Shown in pieces: positions 1 to 5,783 of a stretch of DNA of 12,864 nt. Under the pieces are notes generated by a model, which saw only the letters and a list, made by a program, of their open reading frames with translations, was not told the DNA's origin and searched no databases. The position numbers were made by a program, and so were the translations under genes. Source of the DNA: Cacconaster sp045617505 (GTDB lineage Bacteria > Bacteroidota > Bacteroidia > Bacteroidales > UBA932); assembly GCA_045617505.1 (NCBI GenBank), contig JAZLIS010000122.1, positions 1 through 12,864 of the forward strand, written 5' to 3'. Positions within the stretch are counted from its first letter, which is position 1. Each line of letters opens with the position of its first letter.

Positions 1-720
1 CTTGATGGTGAATTTGATGCGTTGTATTCATCCCTGTTCACACAGTCCGAAGGGTATATTAAAGTTGTTGAAGCACTCAGCAGCAAGAAAAAAGGACTTA
101 CAAGAGGGGAACTTCTTGAGGCTGTCAAGGCAAACAGCAACGGACATTTCTCAACCATAATGAAGAATCTCGTTGACTGCGAATTCGTACGCTGTTATAA
201 AGGATACGGGAAGACATCAAAAATGAGTTTGTATCAACTGATTGATCCATTTACCTTGTTTTATTTCAAATATATCAAGAAGTATGGAACTTCAGACAAA
301 CCTTTCTGGCAATATCAGACAGATACGCGGGCTCACGATACTTGGGCAGGCCTTGCATTTGAACAACTTTGCCTTAATCACCATCTCCAGATAGAAAAAG
401 GGCTGGGGATTTCCGGGATTACAACCAAAGTGCTCTCATGGACAGGTGGTACTGACGAAAAAGCTCAGATTGATCTTCTCATCAAACGTAAAGATGGAAT
501 TCTCAATGTTTGTGAAATGAAATATTATGATGGAGATTACGTTGTAGGAAAGAAGGAGAAAGACGAGATTGAAAGACGTGTCAGGATTTTTAAAGAGGCC
601 AATAATCCCAAGGAAGCCATACATCCTGTTCTGGTGACAACATACGGACTTCACGGCAATGAGTACAGCAATATTTTCCAACGTACAATTACCCTGAAAG
701 ACTTGTTCCAACAACTATAA
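1..720 (+). CDS. AAA-type ATPase, C-terminal part with winged helix and DUF234-like domain (5' end outside window)
   Basis: The frame is open to the left edge, so the start and the ATPase (P-loop) part lie outside the window; only the last 239 codons are visible. The first ~85 visible residues resemble a winged-helix region of the kind that links the ATPase core to the C-terminal domain in the COG1672/DUF234 family. The remainder has a PD-(D/E)XK-like core: an Asp in the strand AQIDLLI (codon at 472), followed by a Glu-x-Lys in CEMKYY (codons 514-520). Family members are AAA/STAND-like ATPases of unknown function, common in archaea and Bacteroidota and patchily distributed. The gene is more AT-rich than its neighbours (17 G/C in the 60 bases at 481-540), which suggests a different history. 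A long hairpin follows the stop codon directly. Family assignment is from pattern; no activity can be claimed. Confidence 0.75.
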   Translation, partial: LDGEFDALYSSLFTQSEGYIKVVEALSSKKKGLTRGELLEAVKANSNGHFSTIMKNLVDCEFVRCYKGYGKTSKMSLYQLIDPFTLFYFKYIKKYGTSDKPFWQYQTDTRAHDTWAGLAFEQLCLNHHLQIEKGLGISGITTKVLSWTGGTDEKAQIDLLIKRKDGILNVCEMKYYDGDYVVGKKEKDEIERRVRIFKEANNPKEAIHPVLVTTYGLHGNEYSNIFQRTITLKDLFQQL

Positions 721-780
721 TGCAGACTTTAGGGCCAAATGTGGTGAAAAAATATACGATTTGGCCCCGAAGTCTGCATT
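719..780. terminator. Long hairpin after the DUF234 ATPase gene, probable terminator
   Basis: Bases 719-740 pair with 759-780. Twenty of 22 positions are Watson-Crick pairs, one is a G-T wobble (730/769) and one is a mismatch (731/768). The loop is 18 bases and AT-rich. The stem begins inside the stop codon of the upstream gene and ends in a short T run on the plus strand (ATTTTCCC). The stem is long for a simple intrinsic terminator and the T run is weak. A repeat or a two-sided terminator between convergent genes is also possible. Confidence 0.6.
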
Positions 781-924
781 TTCCCGAGATTACTCCTTCT
801 CCACCTTGAACTCATACGGCGAAAACTCGCTGACCAAACCGCGGTCTTTTACCAATATGAAGGATGTCCTTTACGATGCGGGAGAAGTGGCTTTCACCAC
901 CGTAAGTATCTAACCTTGCGCAAT
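781..924. other. Intergenic stretch with coding-like but broken sequence
   Basis: No complete gene is visible. On the minus strand a frame from 870 to the stop at 790 reads as 26 protein-like residues ending SPYEFKVEKE, with a stop just upstream. A second minus frame over about 844-907 is also protein-like (YGGESHFSRIV) but is out of register. On the plus strand a frame ending at 913 is open back into the upstream gene and contains a possible 18-residue peptide from the ATG at 857. These could be the decayed 3' end of a gene convergent with the ATPase gene, or chance. I do not recognise a family in any frame. Confidence 0.3.
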
Positions 925-941
925 ACGCGAGTCACTCGCGT
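925..941. repeat. Perfect 17-base palindrome, candidate operator
   Basis: ACGCGAGT and ACTCGCGT are exact reverse complements around a single central C. A smaller perfect palindrome, TTGCGCAA, lies just upstream at 916-923. CGCA (919-922) can also pair with TGCG (945-948), extending the symmetry. The site ends 17 bases before the promoter-like box at 959-966. The position suits binding by a dimeric regulator of the ABC operon; a transcript hairpin or a dispersed repeat is equally possible. There is no direct evidence of binding. Confidence 0.45.
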
Positions 942-954
942 CTGTGCGAAAGTT

Positions 955-987
955 TTTGTAAATTTGGCGGATTTTTGTATAATTTTA
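955..987 (+). promoter_or_regulatory. Candidate Bacteroidota-type promoter for the ABC operon
   Basis: TAAATTTG at 959-966 matches the Bacteroidota -7 consensus TAnnTTTG exactly but has no clear -33 partner. A second arrangement has TTTG at 955-958, then 21 bases, then TAATTTTA at 980-987 (7 of 8 to consensus). Either would start transcription shortly before the ATG at 1006. The region is AT-rich compared with its surroundings. The choice between the two cannot be made from sequence. Confidence 0.5.
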
Positions 988-1005
988 CAATTTACATCAA
1001 TTGCT

Positions 1006-1905
1006 ATGCTCCAGTGTGACAACGTTACCAAATGTTTCGGAAACTTCAAGGCGCTTGACGGTGTTTCCGTGACAATACCCGAGGGGACCATTTTCGGTCT
1101 TCTGGGGCCGAACGGGGCGGGGAAGACCACGCTCATACGAATCATAAACAGAATAATTCCGGCTACGGAGGGAAGAATCCTTCTGAACGGCAAGGAGATG
1201 ACGGACGAGGATGTCCGCACTCTGGGATATCTCCCCGAAGAGAGGGGCCTCTTCAAGAAACTGAAGGTCGGGGAGCAGGCCATCTATCTGGCCAGACTGA
1301 GAGGTATGACCACCGCCGCGGCAATCTCCGAACTGAAGAAATGGTTCATCCGTTTCGGAATCCAGAGTTGGTGGGACAAGAAAATCGAGGAACTCTCCAA
1401 GGGTATGGCCCAGAAGGTGCAGTTCATCACCACTGTAGTCCACAAACCGCAGATTCTCATACTTGACGAACCTTTTTCCGGCTTTGACCCGGTGAACGCC
1501 CAACTCATCCGCAACGAAATCCTCAAGCTCCGCGACGAAGGCACGACCATCATCCTTTCAACCCATAATATGGAATCCGTGGAGGAACTGTGTGACGACA
1601 TTATGCTCCTGAACAAATCCCACCTGATTGTCAGCGGGCCGACGGATGAAGTGAGAAGAAAATATGGCGCGAACCAGGTGGAGGTGATTTATCGCGGCGA
1701 AACCCCGCTGCAGGAAAACGAGGCTTTCAGCCTCTTCCTGACGGAGGACCAGAAGGAGGGCCACAGGGCCGTGCTCAACGTCAACGAAGGATTCGGCTCA
1801 CGGGACATTCTTCAGCCCATACTGGAAAAAGTTGACATAGTTTCATACAAGGAACTGATTCCGAGGATGAACGACATATTCATCGGCCTTGTAGGAGGCA
1901 AATAG
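1006..1905 (+). CDS. ABC transporter ATP-binding protein, NatA/YhaQ-like
   Basis: This is the 299-residue nucleotide-binding subunit of an ABC-2 type exporter, acting at the cytoplasmic face of the inner membrane with the permease encoded next. Visible motifs are Walker A GPNGAGKTT (34-42), the Q-loop region GYLPEERGLF (74-83) of the NatA/YhaQ style, signature LSKGMAQKVQ (130-139), Walker B ILILDEP (150-156), D-loop SGFD (158-161) and switch His in STH (185-187). About 80 residues follow the core, as usual for this subgroup. I chose the ATG at 1006 because family proteins start within a few residues of the first beta strand; an in-frame ATG at 916 would run through the palindrome and promoter region. 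No Shine-Dalgarno site is visible. It is the first gene of a four-gene operon. The substrate is unknown; Na+ extrusion is known only for NatAB itself. Confidence 0.93.
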   Translation: MLQCDNVTKCFGNFKALDGVSVTIPEGTIFGLLGPNGAGKTTLIRIINRIIPATEGRILLNGKEMTDEDVRTLGYLPEERGLFKKLKVGEQAIYLARLRGMTTAAAISELKKWFIRFGIQSWWDKKIEELSKGMAQKVQFITTVVHKPQILILDEPFSGFDPVNAQLIRNEILKLRDEGTTIILSTHNMESVEELCDDIMLLNKSHLIVSGPTDEVRRKYGANQVEVIYRGETPLQENEAFSLFLTEDQKEGHRAVLNVNEGFGSRDILQPILEKVDIVSYKELIPRMNDIFIGLVGGK

Positions 1906-1910
1906 GAGGA
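1904..1910 (+). promoter_or_regulatory. Shine-Dalgarno site of the ABC permease gene
   Basis: AGGAGGA overlaps the stop codon of the ATPase gene and lies six bases before the ATG at 1917. A TTG at 1911 abuts the site and is too close to be the start, so the site fixes the start at 1917. Strong sites like this are not common in Bacteroidota. Confidence 0.75.
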
Positions 1911-1916
1911 TTGACT

Positions 1917-3287
1917 ATGAAATTCAATAAAATCGGCATAATAATAGGACACGAATACTCTACCCGCGTCCGCAAGAAGACATTTCTGCTCACGACTTTC
2001 CTCACACCGCTTCTGCTGGGTCTGTGCTTCTGCATCCCGACCCTGATAATGCTTGCGGACGGGAGCGAGCACTACAACGTCAAGGTGATTGACGATTCCG
2101 GCATCTGCGCGCCGTTCTTCGAGAACGATGACAACACGACATACGAAATCACGTCTGGAGAGGATGCCGTGGCCCTGAGCAAATCCCTTGAGGAGAACGG
2201 ACTCTATGCGGTGGTCCATATTTCCGCTTTGGATTCGGACGGCAACGTGACGGTGGACGCATATTCCGACGAACCTCTCAACGTCGATGCCAAACGCAAC
2301 ATAAAGCAGTCCGTCAGCAAAGCCGTGGAAGCCAGGAAACTGACAGCATACAACATAAATGACCTGGACAAGATAATGGATGCGGTCCATACCGATATCC
2401 GCATCAACACGATGACTATGACGGAGAGCGGGGAGGCGAAGGAGGATTCAGCCGAACTCTATATGATACTGGCCTATCTGATGAGTTTCATAATCTATAT
2501 GTTCGTGTTCCTGTTCGGAAACTCCGTGATGCAGAGCATTATAGAGGAAAAGAGCAGCCGCGTGGTGGAGGTTGTTGTATCTTCCGTCAGAAGCGTGGAA
2601 CTGATGATGGGGAAAATAGTTGGCGTGGCCCTTGTCGCCCTTACGCAGTTCGTGATGTGGGTGGCCCTCACGCTTCTGATAGTAGTCTGCTTCGGCACCG
2701 TGGCTTCCCAGAAGCTTGCCGAGAGGCAGCCGGAGGCTGTCGCCAGCATAATGGCCGCAGGGGGGAGCGGGAGCATCGACAACATAGCGTCATTGGTCGA
2801 AGCCACCTCCCAGAACGGGGAGAATGCAGGGATGGTGAAAATCCTTCATCAGATTTCCGACCTGAACTGGCTCTATATCATAGGATGCTTCCTGATATAC
2901 TTCATCCTCGGATATCTGCTCTACGCATCAATGTTCGCCGCCGTAGGTGCCGCTGTCGACAATGCCGCCGACACAGGGCAACTTCAGATGCCAATCACCA
3001 TACCGATGATTATCGGCCTGTTTATGATGATTCACGTGTTCCAGCATCCTTCGAGCCCGATAGCATTCTGGGGCTCGATAATACCGTGGACCTCGCCTAT
3101 GGTGATGCTGGCAAGGATTCCTTTCGGTGTCGTCCCGACGTGGCAACTCGCCCTTTCAACAGGGCTGCTTCTGCTCGCTTTCGTCGCGACGGCATATCTG
3201 TCGGCCCGCATTTACAGGAGAGGTATCTTGTCCTTCGGCAAGAAATCCACCTTTATGGATCTTTTCAAATGGATGAAAAACAAATGA
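1917..3287 (+). CDS. ABC-2 type transporter permease, NatB/YhaP-like
   Basis: This 456-residue inner-membrane permease is the partner of the preceding ATPase. It begins with a cytoplasmic tail (FNKIGIIIGHEYSTRVRKK) and a first membrane helix at about 23-46. A hydrophilic extracytoplasmic domain of about 130 residues follows, then about six membrane helices (near 181-203, 232-259, 318-345, 357-375, 383-400 and 410-431). The segment EEKSSRVVEVVVSSV (210-224), after the second helix, is the typical ABC-2 coupling motif. DNAADTGQLQMPI (348-360) is typical of the YhaP subgroup. A Gly/Ser/Ala-rich loop of about 55 residues (261-315) lies between helices 3 and 4. It starts 11 bases after the ATPase stop, and its stop overlaps the next start (ATGA), so the operon is tightly coupled. 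The substrate cannot be read from sequence. Confidence 0.92.
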   Translation: MKFNKIGIIIGHEYSTRVRKKTFLLTTFLTPLLLGLCFCIPTLIMLADGSEHYNVKVIDDSGICAPFFENDDNTTYEITSGEDAVALSKSLEENGLYAVVHISALDSDGNVTVDAYSDEPLNVDAKRNIKQSVSKAVEARKLTAYNINDLDKIMDAVHTDIRINTMTMTESGEAKEDSAELYMILAYLMSFIIYMFVFLFGNSVMQSIIEEKSSRVVEVVVSSVRSVELMMGKIVGVALVALTQFVMWVALTLLIVVCFGTVASQKLAERQPEAVASIMAAGGSGSIDNIASLVEATSQNGENAGMVKILHQISDLNWLYIIGCFLIYFILGYLLYASMFAAVGAAVDNAADTGQLQMPITIPMIIGLFMMIHVFQHPSSPIAFWGSIIPWTSPMVMLARIPFGVVPTWQLALSTGLLLLAFVATAYLSARIYRRGILSFGKKSTFMDLFKWMKNK

Positions 3288-4027
3288 ATATGAAAAAAAT
3301 ACTCCTGTGTTTCCTAATATCGGCACTGCCCGTGGCCTCCTTCTCGCAGGTGAACTACAAATGGGAGACAGTCAGAATCGATTCGACTTTCGACAACGGA
3401 AAGGACTATACCGTTACGGAAATTATCGGAAAATATGATTCACTGGTGGCTCCCCTTCAGGAAATCATCGGCTATGCCGAGGATGAATACAGAGCCCGTT
3501 ATCCGGAAAGCCCGCTCTCGAACTTTGCGGCGGATGCCCTGCGAGAGTGTGCAATCAAGCTTTCGGGCGGCAACGTGGATGTCGCTATGACCAATTTCGG
3601 CGGAATCCGCACATCAATGCCCAAGGGAGCTGTCAGGGTATATGACATATATTCGATATTCCCTTTCAACAACGACATTGTCTGGTTCGACGTGAAGGGT
3701 TCCGACCTGCGCGCCATTTTTGAAAGAATGGTAAAATCGGGAAGGCTTCAGGCCTGGAGCAACGTGGAGCTGGTGGTCGAGGGCAGGAAAATAACCAGAC
3801 TGAACGTTGCCGGGGCCCCCTTGGATAACAGCAGGGTTTACAGGATGGCGACAATCAACTTCCTGATGGAAGGAGGCGACGGCCTGTCCTTGTCCAAAAT
3901 GGCTCAGAATCCGGTGTCAAGCGGGGTGTATCTCAGGGATGCATTTGTCGGGTATATCAAGGAGAGGACCGCAAGGGGAGAAAAACTGATACTTGCCTCC
4001 GACGGCAGAGTGAAAATAACGGAATAA
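3284..4027 (+). CDS. Secreted 5'-nucleotidase C-terminal-domain protein
   Basis: This 247-residue protein has a signal peptide (MKKILLCFLISALPVASFS, probable cut before QVNYK) and is therefore exported. The rest is only the substrate-binding C-terminal domain of 5'-nucleotidases (UshA/CD73 type): SPLSNFAADALREC (76-89), AMTNFGGIRTSMPKG (101-115), DIYSIFPFNNDIVWF (121-135) and INFLMEGGDGLSL (191-203). It has no metallophosphatase domain; that half is encoded by the next gene. The motif GGDGL has Leu201 where CD73 has the base-stacking Phe500 (GGDGF), so nucleoside binding may be altered. I chose the ATG at 3284, which overlaps the permease stop by four bases; an ATG at 3290 is an alternative. 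An open frame extends upstream, but it is only a shadow of the permease gene. Confidence 0.9.
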   Translation: MNMKKILLCFLISALPVASFSQVNYKWETVRIDSTFDNGKDYTVTEIIGKYDSLVAPLQEIIGYAEDEYRARYPESPLSNFAADALRECAIKLSGGNVDVAMTNFGGIRTSMPKGAVRVYDIYSIFPFNNDIVWFDVKGSDLRAIFERMVKSGRLQAWSNVELVVEGRKITRLNVAGAPLDNSRVYRMATINFLMEGGDGLSLSKMAQNPVSSGVYLRDAFVGYIKERTARGEKLILASDGRVKITE

Positions 4028-4033
4028 GGAGGG
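4026..4033 (+). promoter_or_regulatory. Shine-Dalgarno site of the metallophosphatase gene
   Basis: AAGGAGGG overlaps the stop codon of the upstream gene and lies eight bases before the ATG at 4042. It is a near-perfect ribosome-binding site and fixes the start. Confidence 0.75.
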
Positions 4034-4041
4034 AGAGAACA

Positions 4042-4887
4042 ATGAAAGGACTGAAACATATCTTATTTGCGATGTTGATTCTGAGTTCCTGCCAGGTGCA
4101 GTCTCAGAAACTGGTCATTCTCCACACCAACGACACCCACAGCCAGATAGAGCCTCTCCGTGTAGGCAGGGATGCGGGCCTGGGAGGTGTGGATCGTCGC
4201 CTGCAGTTCATCAACAGTGTCCGCAAGGAATATGGGAAGAAGAACGTCCTCCTTCTTGATGGGGGCGACTACAATCAGGGGACACCCTATTTCACCGTCG
4301 CGAAGGGCGATCTTGAAGTGGAACTGTGCAACGCTCTCGGATATGACGTGGCGACATTGGGCAACCACGAGTTCGACAACGGTCAGGAGGAACTGGCACG
4401 CCGCCTGAGCAACGTCAGACATACGACCGTGACCTGCAATTATGATTTTTCCGAGTCCGTGCTCAAGGATTTCATCAAGCCTTACACCATTGTCCGGCGT
4501 GCCGGGATGAAAATCGGCGTAATAGGCGTTGCCCCGACCGGGCTGAACACCCTTGTGATGAAGGAGAGCCAGAAAGGAATGAAAAAACTGAACACCATAG
4601 AAGAGGTGAACAGGTGGGCCGAATATCTCAAGAAGCAGGAAAAGTGTGACCTGGTGATTCTCCTGTCACACCTTGGCTACAGCGGCGGCGACAAGAAGAG
4701 CCCTTCCGACATAGTGATGGCGGAGAATTCCCGTAACGTTGACGTGATTATAGGCGGGCACAGCCACACCTACCTCAAGGAGGCAAAGGAGGTTGAGAAT
4801 CTGGACGGAATAATCGTCCCGATTGTGCAGGCTTCAAGCAAGGGGGCTGTAGTAGGGAAGATGGAAATCAGTCACGCTCGACCTTGA
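4042..4887 (+). CDS. Lipoprotein metallophosphatase, 5'-nucleotidase N-terminal (catalytic) domain
   Basis: This 281-residue protein is the catalytic half of a UshA-type 5'-nucleotidase/phosphoesterase. Its signal sequence ends in lipobox LSSC with the lipidated Cys at 17. The calcineurin-like metal-site motifs are all present: HTNDTHS (28-34; Asp31, His33), DGGDYNQGT (73-81; Asp76), GNHEFD (107-112; Asn108, catalytic His109), His210 in LLSHLG, and GGHSH (238-242; His240, His242). It stops just after this domain, so it lacks the substrate-binding C-terminal domain, which is encoded by the gene before it, 14 bases upstream. The two proteins probably act together in the periplasm or at a membrane surface. 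That is inference from the split arrangement. The 3' end overlaps the convergent DUF4783 gene by 20 bases. The substrate is unproven. Confidence 0.92.
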   Translation: MKGLKHILFAMLILSSCQVQSQKLVILHTNDTHSQIEPLRVGRDAGLGGVDRRLQFINSVRKEYGKKNVLLLDGGDYNQGTPYFTVAKGDLEVELCNALGYDVATLGNHEFDNGQEELARRLSNVRHTTVTCNYDFSESVLKDFIKPYTIVRRAGMKIGVIGVAPTGLNTLVMKESQKGMKKLNTIEEVNRWAEYLKKQEKCDLVILLSHLGYSGGDKKSPSDIVMAENSRNVDVIIGGHSHTYLKEAKEVENLDGIIVPIVQASSKGAVVGKMEISHARP

Positions 4888-5263
4888 TCTGCTCGATGCA
4901 GTTGTCGGTCTCGGTCGATTTGACATATAGGATAATTCTGAAATTCTCCCCGCCGGCGTCAAGTTTTCCGACAGCATATTTCATAGGGGACTTGCCGCTT
5001 TTGTGGATTACGGTGAATTTCTTGGGAGTGTAATTGTTGAAGAAGTTCTTCATAATGAGCTTGGCCTGATTCCGGGTACAATTGTTGATGGCCCCGAGGA
5101 TGTCCAACTCAATGCTGTCGGCGAACCAGACGGAAAGTTTTTCATAATCTCCGGCGTTGATGTATTTCCCGATGGGAGTGAAAACATCCTGATCTTTGTC
5201 CTGAGCGGAGAGAAGGCCCGCGGAAAGCAGGATGATGGAGAATGAAAGCAGAAGTTTCTTCAT
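4868..5263 (-). CDS. DUF4783 family secreted small protein
   Basis: This 131-residue protein has a clear signal peptide (MKKLLLSFSIILLSAGLLSA, then QDKDQD). The mature part resembles the DUF4783 family of Bacteroidota, small proteins thought to have an NTF2-like fold: FTPIGKYINAGDYEKLSVWF (28-47), NQAKLIMKNFFNNYTPKKF (65-83), HKSGKSPMKYAVGKL (87-101) and a final strand EQIKVERD. No catalytic residues are evident and the function is unknown. I chose the ATG at 5263 because it starts the signal peptide; an upstream in-frame start would add 11 residues in front of it. It is convergent with the metallophosphatase gene (20-base overlap) and divergent from rlmH (46-base gap). Confidence 0.85.
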   Translation of the reverse strand: MKKLLLSFSIILLSAGLLSAQDKDQDVFTPIGKYINAGDYEKLSVWFADSIELDILGAINNCTRNQAKLIMKNFFNNYTPKKFTVIHKSGKSPMKYAVGKLDAGGENFRIILYVKSTETDNCIEQIKVERD

Positions 5264-5271
5264 AATGAATT

Positions 5272-5279
5272 GAAATATA
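5272..5279 (-). promoter_or_regulatory. Candidate -7 box for the DUF4783 gene
   Basis: Read on the minus strand the box is TATATTTC, 7 of 8 to TAnnTTTG, and lies eight bases before the ATG at 5263. The nearest minus-strand TTTG (5294-5297) is only 14 bases further upstream, shorter than the usual spacing of about 19-21, so the -33 element is doubtful. No comparable box was seen for rlmH on the other strand. Confidence 0.35.
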
Positions 5280-5309
5280 AGCGCGTTATACAGCAAAAAT
5301 TGAGCCAGT

Positions 5310-5783
5310 ATGAAAGTGAGGCTGATTGCAGTCGGGAAGACGGTGGAACCGTATATCAGGACGGGGCTTGACCTCTATTGCGGAAGGATAAGGCATTACA
5401 TATCCTTCGAGATGGAGGAAATCCCCGATATCCGCCAGACAGCCTCTCTTTCGCAGGCTCAGGTGAAACAGAAGGAGAGTGTGGCGATACTGAAGGCTGT
5501 CCGTCCGAATGACTGCCTGATTCTGCTGGATGAAAAGGGGAAGAGCTTCACATCCGTTGAGTGGGCCCGGGAGCTGGAGAAGAGAATGACGCATCTGTCA
5601 AAGGATATGACATTCGTCATAGGCGGTCCTTACGGCTTTTCCGAAGAGGTCTATAGCCGTGCCGACGGAAAAATCTCTCTCTCGGCGATGACCTTCTCAC
5701 ATCAGATGGTAAGGCTGATTTTCACGGAGCAGTTGTACCGTGCGATGACAATCATCAAGGGAGAACCATATCATCACGAATGA
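5310..5783 (+). CDS. rlmH: 23S rRNA (pseudouridine1915-N3)-methyltransferase RlmH
   Basis: RlmH is a SPOUT-fold methyltransferase that uses S-adenosylmethionine to methylate N3 of pseudouridine 1915 in helix 69 of 23S rRNA, acting on assembled 70S ribosomes as a homodimer. The 157-residue length is normal. Motifs seen are an N-terminal MKVRLIAVGKT, LLDEKGK (72-78), FVIGGPYGF (102-110, the SAM-binding knot), SAMTFSHQMVR (125-135) and the C-terminal EQLYRAMTIIKGEPYHHE, close to the near-invariant YHRE/YHHE tail. The start codon follows a 46-base divergent gap without a clear Shine-Dalgarno site. Its stop codon overlaps the start of the sensor kinase gene (ATGA), so the two are probably translated together. 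No functional link between them is known to me. Confidence 0.97.
   Translation: MKVRLIAVGKTVEPYIRTGLDLYCGRIRHYISFEMEEIPDIRQTASLSQAQVKQKESVAILKAVRPNDCLILLDEKGKSFTSVEWARELEKRMTHLSKDMTFVIGGPYGFSEEVYSRADGKISLSAMTFSHQMVRLIFTEQLYRAMTIIKGEPYHHE

Noticed and set aside
857..913. Possible 18-residue peptide gene on the plus strand
   Set aside because: It has no ribosome-binding site or promoter of its own, no family, and lies in a stretch that is protein-like in several frames. It is noted only within the intergenic entry.
916..1005. Thirty-residue N-terminal extension of the ABC ATPase from the ATG at 916
   Set aside because: It would run through the palindrome and promoter-like boxes, and family proteins start near MLQCDNVTK.
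2657..3283. Upstream extension of the nucleotidase C-domain frame into the permease gene
   Set aside because: The extension is Arg/His-rich out-of-frame reading of the permease, and the signal peptide begins only at 3284.
5003..5245. 80-codon plus-strand open frame inside the DUF4783 gene
   Set aside because: It is a shadow of the minus-strand gene, which has a signal peptide and a family match.
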